This document shows, one piece after another, positions 1 through 8,312 of a stretch of 64,000 bases of DNA. The stretch's first letter is position 1. The number at the start of each line of letters is the position of its first letter. Below the pieces are notes generated by a model that was given only the letters and a program-made list of their open reading frames with translations, had not been told where the DNA came from and ran no database searches. Source of the DNA: Ruminococcus sp. AM36-2AA (lineage in GTDB: Bacteria; Bacillota; Clostridia; Lachnospirales; Lachnospiraceae); NCBI RefSeq assembly GCF_003461955.1, contig NZ_QTYB01000008.1:1-64000 (forward strand), in the 5' to 3' direction. Made by a program: the position numbers and the translations under genes.

Positions 1-61
1 TCAAGTTTTTTCAAACATTTTTGAGTTAAGATTTTGTTGTCGTTTTGCCGACGACTTGGAT

Positions 62-90
62 ACTTTATCATATCTTCTGTCTTTTGTCAA
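62..90 (-). promoter_or_regulatory. SigA-type promoter reading out of the left edge
   Basis: On the minus strand a perfect TTGACA (90-85) is followed after 17 bases by TAAAGT (67-62). The transcript would start near 55 and leave the window. The first bases of the window on this strand end in CTTGA, possibly a further -35 box. A small hairpin (GTCGT/ACGAC) lies in the leader. No gene is visible in 1-246; it holds only these promoters in very AT-rich DNA. Confidence 0.55.
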
Positions 91-165
91 CTACTTTTTT
101 ATTTTTTCTGAAACATGATTTCTTTATCAGTTTCATAAAAACAATTTGTTCCCAACAACTCTGAT

Positions 166-194
166 AGAATAGCATCTTTTCTTTTCTCTGTCAA
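166..194 (-). promoter_or_regulatory. Upstream tandem SigA-type promoter
   Basis: Perfect TTGACA (194-189), 17-base spacer, TATTCT (171-166) on the minus strand, 104 bases upstream of the promoter at 62-90 and pointing the same way. Tandem strong promoters of this spacing are typical of rRNA or tRNA operons, so an rRNA operon just left of the window is a reasonable inference. Confidence 0.5.
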
Positions 195-246
195 CATGTT
201 TTTTACATAATTTTACATTTTTTTCAAAAAACACGTTTTTGCGTAA

Positions 247-314
247 AAAACCGCATTCTGCGAACTGAGCAATACCTGAATTTTGGTATCCTTCTGTGTG
301 CAAAATGCGGTTTT
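247..314 (-). terminator. Terminator-like structure after the CvpA gene
   Basis: An 11-base inverted repeat (247-257 with 304-314, AAAACCGCATT) encloses a 46-base loop that holds its own small hairpin ATACC/GGTAT. On the minus strand the outer stem ends in a run of six T. It lies 3 bases past the CvpA stop codon and probably ends the operon. Confidence 0.55.
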
Positions 315-316
315 AT

Positions 317-1024
317 TTAACTTTGATAGAATATTCCTGTAAAAATACGAATAAAGATGTTTTTACCGTAGAGAAAATTCAACACTGTATCTTCCCGGAT
401 CAGACCCAGCCCCTTCTGACCGATTTCTGTATTGCACAAAACTGTCAGGACCAGCATTCCTACCCATACGAAAATAATACATTTTCCTCCTCCAATTGCT
501 GCTCCTGCCAGTTTATTTACGCCACATATGACTGGAAGTTTTGTCAGAAGATCCAGGGCATAAGCCAGTACATGTATCAATATGGACGATAATATATACG
601 ATACCAGAAAGGACAGACAGTTCACTGCCACATTCGCCAGATAACCGGATATATATTCCGCAAATGTATTTGCCGCCAGCTGCTGATATACAGATGCTGT
701 ATTATTCTCAGCAATTCCTTTCTGAAGCAGTTCCGGCAGATTCATACTGCTTATCAGTTCATTCTGTCCTTCCTCATCCATGATTCCTCTTCCATCTACC
801 AGAGAACTTACAAATGATTCACTGGATGTCTGGATTTTTTCATAAACGGCAGTATTTTCACGGATAAACTGATTCACATAAGGATTGATCAGCCATACCA
901 TTACAACTGAGATCAGCACAAGGAATGCGGATACCACTTCTTTCACAAAACCTTTTTGGTATCCATCCACCATAGAAAAGGCAAGTAGGACCAGAACAGC
1001 CAGTCCAAGCCATGTCCAGCTCAT
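317..1024 (-). CDS. CvpA family membrane protein
   Basis: This 235-residue protein resembles the CvpA (colicin V production) family of inner-membrane proteins, whose exact role is unclear. Four hydrophobic segments are visible at about residues 4-24, 28-48, 130-160 and 178-200. The GYQKGFVKE stretch after the first segment is typical of the family. The ATG is preceded by AAGGAGG five bases upstream, and this site overlaps the end of the DUF5711-like gene only 10 bases away, so the two are translated as a pair. It is the last gene of a three-gene envelope operon (LysM protein, DUF5711, CvpA). The central region (about 60-125) is hydrophilic and longer than in short CvpA proteins. Confidence 0.8.
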   Translation of the reverse strand: MSWTWLGLAVLVLLAFSMVDGYQKGFVKEVVSAFLVLISVVMVWLINPYVNQFIRENTAVYEKIQTSSESFVSSLVDGRGIMDEEGQNELISSMNLPELLQKGIAENNTASVYQQLAANTFAEYISGYLANVAVNCLSFLVSYILSSILIHVLAYALDLLTKLPVICGVNKLAGAAIGGGKCIIFVWVGMLVLTVLCNTEIGQKGLGLIREDTVLNFLYGKNIFIRIFTGIFYQS

Positions 1025-1034
1025 GTCCGCCTCC

Positions 1035-2270
1035 TTAACTGAATTTTATGGTACTTACTCCCGTATCCAGTACCATAAGATATTTGTTCCATCCGATCTT
1101 GAAAAAGTCCCGGATCGTGCCATCCACGCTTCCCATATATTTCTGCACCCCTCGACTGTTCATCACACAGATCTGAGAGCTGTTATACATAACAATATTA
1201 CCGCCGCTCATTTTTATGGTAGTATATGGAACATTGAAATTTTTACGGAACTTCAGCTGACCACTCATGTTATAAACTTCCATTGTATACAGGTCGTCCT
1301 TATTGTTATTTTTAAATACCAGACCAATTCTGTCTTCATCGAAAAATGTGCTTACAATCTCCTGTTTCACATTGACAGTCTTGCTTTCTTTCGGGATCTG
1401 ATTTCCCTGATAAGTAGAAAATCCGTCATCACGCAGAGCAATATACTGGCTCTCATTAATACATTCCACCTGTGGAATCACAACATTTTCGTAAGTATAG
1501 CCACTTACGATCCGGTCATCTTCATTCTGCCCTACATCTCCGTAATTATAAAAGGCCACATAACTGGTTGTTTTGCTTCCATCAACATACTGGAATGTAA
1601 CCATCATTACACCATTATCCGATACCGCCACATCCAGCGGATATCCCGGATCATCAATCTTGGTAAGGTTTTCCGCTACCAGACTTCCATCCGGATTATA
1701 AAAATTAATCCAGGTATTCTCATCATTATCAAGAATCGCCGCAACCATTCCATTCGCCGCTATTCGTACCTTCACGATAGAATAAGAAGTAGTAACTGTT
1801 CCGGTAACACCTTTTTTGTCACAGATATACAGAGATGTTCCTTCACTGTCAGCGACTACTGCTCTGCTTCCATTTACATCTGCAATTGGATTCTGCATGG
1901 TATAAGTCTCGTTCCATACCGTGTTCATACTGGCATCTACCACCGAAACTCCATCCGGGCTGTATCTTAAAATATCCCCGTCCATTTCCACATACTGTGT
2001 AGAAACAACATCTTCCTGCTCACTTGTATTCAATACTTTATAGCTATGATAACTTCTCTTTTCCACAAAAACAAAAGCCAGGCAGACAGCCGCAGCAACT
2101 GCCGCAACCACGATCACCTTTTTTCCGCCTCGGGAAATTTTCCGACGATGAGAACTCTTCTTTCCGTGATGAGTCCCTTCCTGTACAGCCTGTTCCTGTG
2201 CCAGTTTGGCTTTTTGTTTCATAAGCTTTTTACGCTTTTGTTTTTTTTGTATTTTTTTTATGATATTCAC
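1035..2270 (-). CDS. DUF5711-like membrane-anchored beta-propeller protein
   Basis: A 411-residue protein of unknown function. Residues 1-49 are strongly basic (Lys/Arg-rich), followed by one membrane segment at about 50-69, so most of the protein lies outside the cell. The outer part is built from repeated short beta-rich units with Asp/Gly turns, as in a propeller, matching what I know as DUF5711 of Clostridia. The start is a GTG with AAGGAA about 7 bases upstream. It sits between the LysM protein and CvpA genes with short gaps, suggesting a shared cell-envelope job. No catalytic motif is visible. The DUF assignment is from memory; the topology is seen in the sequence. Confidence 0.65.
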   Translation of the reverse strand: MNIIKKIQKKQKRKKLMKQKAKLAQEQAVQEGTHHGKKSSHRRKISRGGKKVIVVAAVAAAVCLAFVFVEKRSYHSYKVLNTSEQEDVVSTQYVEMDGDILRYSPDGVSVVDASMNTVWNETYTMQNPIADVNGSRAVVADSEGTSLYICDKKGVTGTVTTSYSIVKVRIAANGMVAAILDNDENTWINFYNPDGSLVAENLTKIDDPGYPLDVAVSDNGVMMVTFQYVDGSKTTSYVAFYNYGDVGQNEDDRIVSGYTYENVVIPQVECINESQYIALRDDGFSTYQGNQIPKESKTVNVKQEIVSTFFDEDRIGLVFKNNNKDDLYTMEVYNMSGQLKFRKNFNVPYTTIKMSGGNIVMYNSSQICVMNSRGVQKYMGSVDGTIRDFFKIGWNKYLMVLDTGVSTIKFS

Positions 2271-2323
2271 GATTGTATTCCTTGCCTTATCTGTTTATTT
2301 TCCAGTTATTATAGCACAGCTTA

Positions 2324-3607
2324 TCAGGGTAAAACAATCACCTGCCCCGGATAAATGATCTCATTGGCTGAAATTCCATTCAGTGCACAGATCTGTTCCA
2401 TAGCCTCCACCGTCCCATAGCGGTTCAGGCTTATCTGATACAAAGTATCTCCCGGACGTATTACATATGTCTTCTGCACATTTTCGGCAGTTGCAGAAGT
2501 TTCTTCTGTTGATTTTTTTTCTGTTGAATCTGCCAGCGCATTCTTTTCTTCAGAGCTTTCCTTTTTTTTCTGTTTTTTTGCCTGTTCTGTATCTGCTGAT
2601 CCGGGTGGAATTTCTGTTACTGTTGTTTCCACAACATTATTTTCCGGACTGTCCGTTTCTTTCTTTTTAGGATCTGCGGCCGGGGTTACTGTGATTCTCT
2701 CCCTGCTTTCTGCTTTCACAGAAGGCGTCGGGGTTTGAGTCTCCCGGGCAGCTGTTCCTTCCGTTATCACCGGCGTTATCTGCACCACCGAAGCGGAAGT
2801 CGCACGATAATCTTCCGGAACTCCTTTTTTCCCCTGCTGATTCCGGTAAAGATTCACACCAGCTACCAGAACTGCCAGCGCCAGACACACTGTGGCCGCA
2901 TAAGAAAAAACGGAAGTTTTCTCCTCCCGCTCCTCTGGTTTCTTGCTGTCTATGATCTTTCTAAAATTCCTGACAGCCTTGTCCTCTACTTTTTCAGATG
3001 CCTTCCCGCCTTCTCTCTGGCTTCGTTCGATCATATATGTCTGCATCTGAGAATTTTTCTCATAATAAATATAATATCCGGTCAGTTTTGCCATTGTGCC
3101 GCCATCATAACGGAAAAATGCATCTTCCCGTTCTCCCGGATCCATCAGCATCAGAATCTTTTCTCCCCCAAAATGTCTGAGATGTACTTTCACCAGGAGT
3201 TCTGTGACCTCTATTGCTATCTGCGGCTGTGCAAAAAACCATCCCACAATTTCCTGTTCCTGGAAGTATTGTTCCTTGTCATCCTGAATCTTCTGCCAGA
3301 TTTTTTCCGAAAAATCAATATGTTCCGCCGTTGCCTCCATCCCATCTGCCGCCAGGGCACCCTTTACATAAATGCAGGTCATATCTGTCGTCCATTGGAT
3401 TTCACCGGTAAGCACTGCCACATTCCCCTGGCTTTCTGTCTCTCCATCCTCTGCAAGACTGCAGAGAAATGTGTATACATAATCTTCTATATAGATCCTG
3501 TAATCTCCGTTTGCCAGCCCGATCTGTCTTACGTTCCTCGGCATGGAAAACGGTTCCTGTACTGTTCCCTGATCTTCCTTGTCCTCCTTATAAATGACCT
3601 CTATCAT
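2324..3607 (-). CDS. Degenerate MPN-like domain, membrane segment and C-terminal LysM
   Basis: 427 residues in three parts. Residues about 60-190 look like an MPN/JAB fold: VGWFFAQPQ at 121-129 aligns with the VGWxHSHP motif, followed by a DPG strand (156-158) and a GYYIYYE strand. The zinc ligands are lost: HSH reads FAQ and the distal Asp is absent, so it should be inactive. A membrane segment lies at 233-254, then a Ser/Thr/Pro/Glu/Lys-rich linker (about 260-380). A LysM peptidoglycan-binding motif (TYVIRPGDTLYQIS onward) ends the chain at 381-427. The likely topology is MPN part inside, LysM outside. The ATG has an AAGGGG site upstream. It is the first gene of the operon with DUF5711 and CvpA. 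Confidence 0.75.
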   Translation of the reverse strand: MIEVIYKEDKEDQGTVQEPFSMPRNVRQIGLANGDYRIYIEDYVYTFLCSLAEDGETESQGNVAVLTGEIQWTTDMTCIYVKGALAADGMEATAEHIDFSEKIWQKIQDDKEQYFQEQEIVGWFFAQPQIAIEVTELLVKVHLRHFGGEKILMLMDPGEREDAFFRYDGGTMAKLTGYYIYYEKNSQMQTYMIERSQREGGKASEKVEDKAVRNFRKIIDSKKPEEREEKTSVFSYAATVCLALAVLVAGVNLYRNQQGKKGVPEDYRATSASVVQITPVITEGTAARETQTPTPSVKAESRERITVTPAADPKKKETDSPENNVVETTVTEIPPGSADTEQAKKQKKKESSEEKNALADSTEKKSTEETSATAENVQKTYVIRPGDTLYQISLNRYGTVEAMEQICALNGISANEIIYPGQVIVLP

Positions 3608-3709
3608 CTCATATCACCCCTTCAGCCCCAAGCATAACACAGTAAAAATGCGGATTTTAGCAGAATGTAAGAGCCTATCCACAGAATTTAACGACAGATT
3701 ACGCACCAT

Positions 3710-3738
3710 GCATATTTTTCCTTTTTTCAGGATATGAT
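3710..3738 (+). promoter_or_regulatory. Sigma-F-like forespore promoter for yyaC
   Basis: GCATA (3710-3714), 15-base spacer, GGATATGAT (3730-3738). This fits the sigma-F pattern (GYATA, then GGnnAnAnT) with one mismatch, and lies 28 bases before the yyaC start. In Bacillus subtilis yyaC belongs to the sigma-F regulon, which supports the call. Confidence 0.5.
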
Positions 3739-3765
3739 AGAGGGAAAAAAGAATCGAGGTTCCCC

Positions 3766-4368
3766 ATGGCTTTTTACATTGATGCCGGAAAAAACGGTTC
3801 ATCCGGAGAGATTGCTTATCTTCTGAAAAAATGTATTCTTCACTGTCCCAAAAGATGGACTGAAATCGTATTTTTATGTATCGGCAGTGATCGTGTTACC
3901 GGAGATTGTTTAGGCCCATATATCGGACACCTGCTTACGCCTCATGAAACCGGTCATATTTTTGTCTACGGTACACTTTCCAGCCCGGTTCATGCCTTAA
4001 ACCTGGAAAAAATCTCATCACTTATCAAAAAGTTTCATCCCCATGCTCTTGTGATCGCCATAGATGCTTCTCTTGGACAAAAAAAGCACCTGGGCTATGT
4101 GACCATTGGAAATGGTGCACTTTACCCAGGTGCTGGTGTTCAGAAGAATCTGCCTCCTGTAGGTGACATCCATATCACCGGCATTGTAAATACTGCCGGA
4201 CTCATGGAGCATCTTACCTTGCAGACTACACGGCTCTCTACCGTGGTCGCTCTGGCAGATGTGATTGCCGGAGGAATCCTGAAGATCCTCCCTGCAGAAG
4301 CAGACTTATCTGCATCAGATCCACACAGCGAACATTCGCATTCCGCTCTGCTGCATGCTCATGCATAA
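3766..4368 (+). CDS. yyaC: Spore protease YyaC family
   Basis: A 200-residue protein of the YyaC family, related to the germination protease GPR/hydrogenase-maturation protease fold. Typical motifs are IGSDRVTGDCLGP at about 39-51 and the AIDASLG stretch near 98-104, both carrying acidic residues expected at the metal site. In spore formers YyaC is made in the forespore; its substrate is not established. The start ATG follows GAGG by six bases. The gene stands alone on the plus strand and meets tktC tail to tail. The His-rich C-terminus (from about 185) is probably a variable tail. Confidence 0.85.
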   Translation: MAFYIDAGKNGSSGEIAYLLKKCILHCPKRWTEIVFLCIGSDRVTGDCLGPYIGHLLTPHETGHIFVYGTLSSPVHALNLEKISSLIKKFHPHALVIAIDASLGQKKHLGYVTIGNGALYPGAGVQKNLPPVGDIHITGIVNTAGLMEHLTLQTTRLSTVVALADVIAGGILKILPAEADLSASDPHSEHSHSALLHAHA

Positions 4369-4389
4369 AATCATTCCATAATTTTATGC
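4363..4389. terminator. AT-rich hairpin shared by two convergent stop codons
   Basis: GCATAAAAT (4363-4371) pairs with ATTTTATGC (4381-4389), loop 9 bases. The yyaC stop (4366-4368) lies in one arm and the tktC stop (4384-4386) in the other, so the stem could act as a weak two-way terminator. Confidence 0.4.
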
Positions 4390-5322
4390 AAAGTCTTTGA
4401 TCTGTGTGTAGATACCCTCAGCATCAAGACCATATTTATGGAGAAGTTCCACAGCCGGACCGGATTCACCGAATACATCATGAATTCCGATACGTTTTAC
4501 CGGTACCGGTGCCTTCTCAGCCAGGCACTCGCATACAGCTCCGCCAAGGCCTCCGATAATGGAATGCTCCTCAACTGTTACAACTTTGCCTGTTTCTTTG
4601 GCAGCTGCAACAACAAGCTCCTCATCCAGAGGTTTGATGGTATGGATGTTGATCACCTTTGCATCGATTCCGTCCGCTGCAAGCTTCTCAGCTGCCTCAA
4701 GAGCCGGCGCAACACAAAGTCCGTTTGCGATGATGGTAAGGTCTTTTCCCTCGCGGAGAACGATACCTTTGCCAAGTTCAAATTTATAATCCGGTCTGTC
4801 ATTGATAACCGGAACGGCAAGACGTCCGAATCTCATGTATACAGGTCCCTGATGCTCATAAGCAGCAGCAACCATAGCCTTTGCCTCGATATCATCAGAA
4901 GGGCTTGCAACAACCATGCCTGGAATTACTCTCATAAGGGCAAAATCCTCCAGGCACTGATGTGTGGCGCCATCTTCACCTACAGAAATACCGCCGTGAG
5001 TTGCTCCGATCTTTACATTCAGCTTCGGATATCCGATGGAGTTACGAACCTGCTCATAAGCACGTCCTGCTGCAAACATTGCAAAAGTACTTGCAAAGGG
5101 AACCTTACCTGTGGAAGCGATTCCTGCTGCAATACCCATCATGTTGCACTCTGCGATACCGCAGTCAATGTGACGCTCCGGGAATTCTTTTTTAAACATA
5201 CCTGTCTGTGTAGCTGCAGCAAGGTCAGCGTCAAGAACGATAAGATCCTCGTGTTTTTTTCCTAATTCTATGAGGGCACTGCCGTAGCTTGCTCTCGTTG
5301 CGATTTTCTTTACTTCTGACAT
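4384..5322 (-). CDS. Transketolase, C-terminal subunit
   Basis: 312 residues corresponding to the pyrimidine-binding and C-terminal domains of transketolase, here a separate polypeptide. The catalytic Glu is in the AECNMMGIAAG stretch near residue 58, and the ATHGGISVGEDGATHQ motif near 108 is typical. With the N-terminal subunit it forms the thiamine-diphosphate enzyme that moves two-carbon units in the non-oxidative pentose phosphate pathway. Its start overlaps the end of the tktN gene by 13 bases, so the two are translationally coupled. It follows fsa in the same operon. Split transketolases are common in Clostridia. Confidence 0.93.
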   Translation of the reverse strand: MSEVKKIATRASYGSALIELGKKHEDLIVLDADLAAATQTGMFKKEFPERHIDCGIAECNMMGIAAGIASTGKVPFASTFAMFAAGRAYEQVRNSIGYPKLNVKIGATHGGISVGEDGATHQCLEDFALMRVIPGMVVASPSDDIEAKAMVAAAYEHQGPVYMRFGRLAVPVINDRPDYKFELGKGIVLREGKDLTIIANGLCVAPALEAAEKLAADGIDAKVINIHTIKPLDEELVVAAAKETGKVVTVEEHSIIGGLGGAVCECLAEKAPVPVKRIGIHDVFGESGPAVELLHKYGLDAEGIYTQIKDFA

Positions 5323-6149
5323 AATGCTTCACCTACCTTCTCCAGATCTTCCATTGCCTGTGCATACTGCTCATCATTCGGAGCTTTTCCGTGCCAGCCT
5401 ACTGCGTTCTCCATGTAGGAAACGCCTTTACCTTTTACTGTTTTCATGATGATAGCTGTCGGCATACCCTTTGTAGCTCTTGCCTCATCAAAAGCAGCCT
5501 TCAGCTGATCCATATCGTTGCCGTCCGCAACATTGATCACATGGAAATTGAAAGCTTCAAATTTCTTGTCGATCGGATACGGGGAGCATACATCTGCAAT
5601 GTCACCATCGATCTGAAGTCCATTGTTATCTACGATCACAACCAGGTTGTCCAGTTTACGGAAGCCTGCGAACATAGCTGCCTCCCACACCTGGCCTTCC
5701 TCGATCTCACCATCACCCAGCAATGTATATACTCGATAGTCATCATTACTGAGTTTGGCAGAAAGAGCCATACCTGCTGCTGCAGAGATTCCCTGACCAA
5801 GAGAACCACTGGACATATCAACGCCCGGAATATGCTTCATATCCGGATGTCCCTGAAGATAGGAGCCCAGATGACGAAGTGTTTTCAGATCCTCTTTTGG
5901 AAAATATCCTCTCTCTGCAAGTACAGAATAGAGTCCCGGTGCTGTATGTCCTTTGGAAAGGACAAAACGGTCACGGTCTGCCTTCTTAGGATCCTTCGGA
6001 TCGATGTTCATCTCTTCAAAATATAAATAGGTGAACACGTCTGCTGCAGAAAGGGATCCGCCCGGATGGCCGGCCTTTGCTGCATGGACTGCTGTTACGA
6101 TATCCTTGCGGACTTCGTTGGCAACTTTCTGAAGTTCTAACTTATCCAT
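5310..6149 (-). CDS. Transketolase, N-terminal subunit
   Basis: 279 residues covering the diphosphate-binding domain of transketolase. GDGEIEEGQVWEA at 145-157 with VDNNGLQ some 16 residues further on is the thiamine-diphosphate/Mg motif (GDGx(n)NN). GHPGGSLSAAD near 27-37 and SKGHTAPGLY near 65-74 are also characteristic. It needs the C-terminal subunit encoded by the next, overlapping gene. The ATG is preceded by AAAAAGGAGA. The gene lies 66 bases after fsa, consistent with one transcript for pentose-phosphate shuffling. Confidence 0.93.
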   Translation of the reverse strand: MDKLELQKVANEVRKDIVTAVHAAKAGHPGGSLSAADVFTYLYFEEMNIDPKDPKKADRDRFVLSKGHTAPGLYSVLAERGYFPKEDLKTLRHLGSYLQGHPDMKHIPGVDMSSGSLGQGISAAAGMALSAKLSNDDYRVYTLLGDGEIEEGQVWEAAMFAGFRKLDNLVVIVDNNGLQIDGDIADVCSPYPIDKKFEAFNFHVINVADGNDMDQLKAAFDEARATKGMPTAIIMKTVKGKGVSYMENAVGWHGKAPNDEQYAQAMEDLEKVGEALCQK

Positions 6150-6215
6150 GTTATTAATGTCTCCTTTTTAGTGCCCTGCTGTTCACAGGGAATTTGTATA
6201 TAAAAGAGGTTTCGA

Positions 6216-6869
6216 TCACTCACCGAATACTGCCTTGTAATCAGCCTGGAATTTGGCAATACCTGCATCGGTCAGCGGATGATGTGTCATCTGCTCGATT
6301 ACTTTGAATGGTACAGTAGCGATATCTGCACCTGCAAGTGCACATGCAGTTACGTGCATTGGATGACGAACGCTTGCTGCGATGATCTCTGTCGGGATAT
6401 CTGCAACTGCAAACATCTCAGCGATCTGCTGGATCAGCTCAACGCCATCTGTGGAGATGTCATCCAGTCTTCCAAGGAACGGAGATACATATGTAGCACC
6501 TGCTCTTGCTGCAAGAAGTGCCTGGTTAGCAGAAAAGATCAGAGTAACGTTTGTCTTGATCCCCTCAGAGGAAAGAACCTTAACTGCCTTCAGTCCCTCT
6601 GTTGTCATAGGAATCTTAACAACCATGTTCGGATGGATGGCTGCGATCTCACGTCCCTCACGGATCATTCCCTCAGCATCTGTTGTGGTAGCTTTAACCT
6701 CACCGCTGATCGGTCCGTCAACGATGGTTGTGATCTCTTTGATCACTTCGTTGAAGTCTCTTCCTTCTTTGGCGATCAGGGACGGATTTGTGGTAACACC
6801 ACAGATAACTCCCATGTCATTTGCTTCTCTGATATCTTCTACTTTCGCTGTGTCGATAAAAAATTTCAT
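6216..6869 (-). CDS. fsa: Fructose-6-phosphate aldolase / transaldolase-like protein
   Basis: A 217-residue class I aldolase of the small FSA/TalC type. The Schiff-base lysine is K85 in MVVKIPMT, the same position as in E. coli FsaA. The N-terminal [13 protein letters not shown] and [11 protein letters not shown] motifs are typical. It acts either as transaldolase or as fructose-6-phosphate aldolase; residues alone do not let me choose. It heads the fsa-tktN-tktC operon, which favours a transaldolase-like role beside transketolase. The ATG is preceded by CAGGAGG, and a SigA-type promoter lies about 45 bases upstream. Confidence 0.88.
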   Translation of the reverse strand: MKFFIDTAKVEDIREANDMGVICGVTTNPSLIAKEGRDFNEVIKEITTIVDGPISGEVKATTTDAEGMIREGREIAAIHPNMVVKIPMTTEGLKAVKVLSSEGIKTNVTLIFSANQALLAARAGATYVSPFLGRLDDISTDGVELIQQIAEMFAVADIPTEIIAASVRHPMHVTACALAGADIATVPFKVIEQMTHHPLTDAGIAKFQADYKAVFGE

Positions 6870-6914
6870 TGTTTTTTCCTCCTGTTTACGTTCGTTCTTT
6901 TTCTTGATGATTCC

Positions 6915-6942
6915 ATTATAACAAACTCATTGCGGGGGTCAA
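6915..6942 (-). promoter_or_regulatory. SigA promoter of the fsa-tkt operon
   Basis: Minus-strand TTGACC (6942-6937), 16-base spacer, perfect TATAAT (6920-6915). The start would be near 6908, about 40 bases before the fsa ATG. AT-only palindromes lie just upstream. Confidence 0.65.
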
Positions 6943-6953
6943 GACACCTCTTT

Positions 6954-6999
6954 TTTATTAATAAATATTTTATTAATAAAATATTGTTTTATTAATAGT
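6954..6999. repeat. Three AT-only palindromes upstream of the fsa promoter
   Basis: TTTATTAATAAA occurs perfectly at 6954-6965 and 6969-6980, and as TTTATTAATAGT at 6988-6999. A related ATTATTAATAAT lies at about 7122-7133 near the end of the LacI gene. They could be regulator sites or an UP-like element. The remainder of 6870-7144 holds no gene. Confidence 0.45.
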
Positions 7000-7144
7000 G
7001 TCTGTCAATTTTTTCACCCAAAACAGCTTATCTCCATTTTTATCCGATTCGAATATCGCCGTAATTATCGTGGCTATCAAGATTTTTATTCGAATGTATC
7101 ATGGAAACTCTCTCTATATATTATTATTAATAATTTATGCGCCA

Positions 7145-8263
7145 TTATTTATTTTTCTGTTCATCAGGCTGGTTTCTGTCCAGTCTTGCATACCCCGTTG
7201 TCCGGCGCGTGATCAGTTTCGGGGTATATTCGATATTATACAGGCTGGCAGGTCTTTCATCCAGGTAAAATTTATCATTCGTGTCGATCTTGCGGATAAT
7301 GATGTCACAGGCATCTCTTCCTTTCAGCGCAACAAAATGATCAATGGTCGTCAGTGAGATCCTGCGGATGCTGGAATAAAAAATATTATCACATCCGATG
7401 ACTGAAACATCCTTCGGTACATGGAGGCGCATCTCATGCAGTGCATCAATGGCGCCTATGGCCATCATGTCATTCTGGCCTGCGATAGCCGTGAATTTTC
7501 TGCCCTCATGGAGGAGCTCCATAGTCAGCTCGTAGCCCATGGCATACTCGGAATCCATCCGCGGGATCTTTCTGTCATTGGACTCATCTGCCGCCTTGAT
7601 GATCACGTGGTCTTTTTTTCCCTCTTTTTCAAACTCGCGGACAAAGCCCTCCACACGCTTGGAGCGCTGCCACTGCCGTCTGGTAAGTGGCGGCGTGATA
7701 AATGCCACATCCGTGTGCCCCAGATCAAGAAGATGTCTGGCCATCAGCCTTCCTACCACTGTGTTGTCCTGATTGATAGCATCTACCGTGGTTGTTTTTT
7801 CCTTGTTACTGATGATGACCAGCGGTGTTTCTTTTGCGATTTTTTCTACCTGATGCTGAAAATCCGGATGAGGATTGCAGGTATAGATGATCCCTGCCGG
7901 CCGCATGGTCTGCATCATACGGAGATATTTTTCTTCCAGCCCCGCATCGCGCTGGGTGTTGCAGATAAATACCCCATATCCCTGCTCATTGGCCACAGCC
8001 TCGATCCCCTGAAGCAGCAGTACATAATAGGGACTGGTGAGTGTGGGGCAGAAAACAACGATCAGCTTTTCTTTTCTGTCATCTTTATGTTTCCGGCGTC
8101 CCGGAAGCTCATAGCCAAGTTCTCTGGCCGCCTGTTCCACCCGTTCTACGGTTTCTCTCGAAAAAGAAACATTGTATTTCCGGTTCAGCACCATGGATAC
8201 TGTTGCCTGGGAAACCCCGGCACGTGCTGCCACATCCGACGAAGTTGCTTTCTTTTTTGCCAC
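7145..8263 (-). CDS. LacI family transcriptional regulator
   Basis: About 372 residues with an N-terminal LacI-type helix-turn-helix (SSDVAARAGVSQATVSMVLN, about residues 6-25) and a periplasmic-binding-like sugar-sensor domain. I place the start at GTG 8263, eight bases after GGAGG; an upstream GTG at 8272 overlaps that ribosome site. It lies upstream of fsa-tktN-tktC on the same strand, so it may control sugar-phosphate genes, but its target and effector cannot be read from sequence. The C-terminus carries a short charged tail past the usual domain end. Confidence 0.88.
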   Translation of the reverse strand: MAKKKATSSDVAARAGVSQATVSMVLNRKYNVSFSRETVERVEQAARELGYELPGRRKHKDDRKEKLIVVFCPTLTSPYYVLLLQGIEAVANEQGYGVFICNTQRDAGLEEKYLRMMQTMRPAGIIYTCNPHPDFQHQVEKIAKETPLVIISNKEKTTTVDAINQDNTVVGRLMARHLLDLGHTDVAFITPPLTRRQWQRSKRVEGFVREFEKEGKKDHVIIKAADESNDRKIPRMDSEYAMGYELTMELLHEGRKFTAIAGQNDMMAIGAIDALHEMRLHVPKDVSVIGCDNIFYSSIRRISLTTIDHFVALKGRDACDIIIRKIDTNDKFYLDERPASLYNIEYTPKLITRRTTGYARLDRNQPDEQKNK

Positions 8264-8312
8264 CAGTCTCACCTCCTTTTTTGCCTAGGAAAAATTTTTT
8301 TACCTGATCCGG

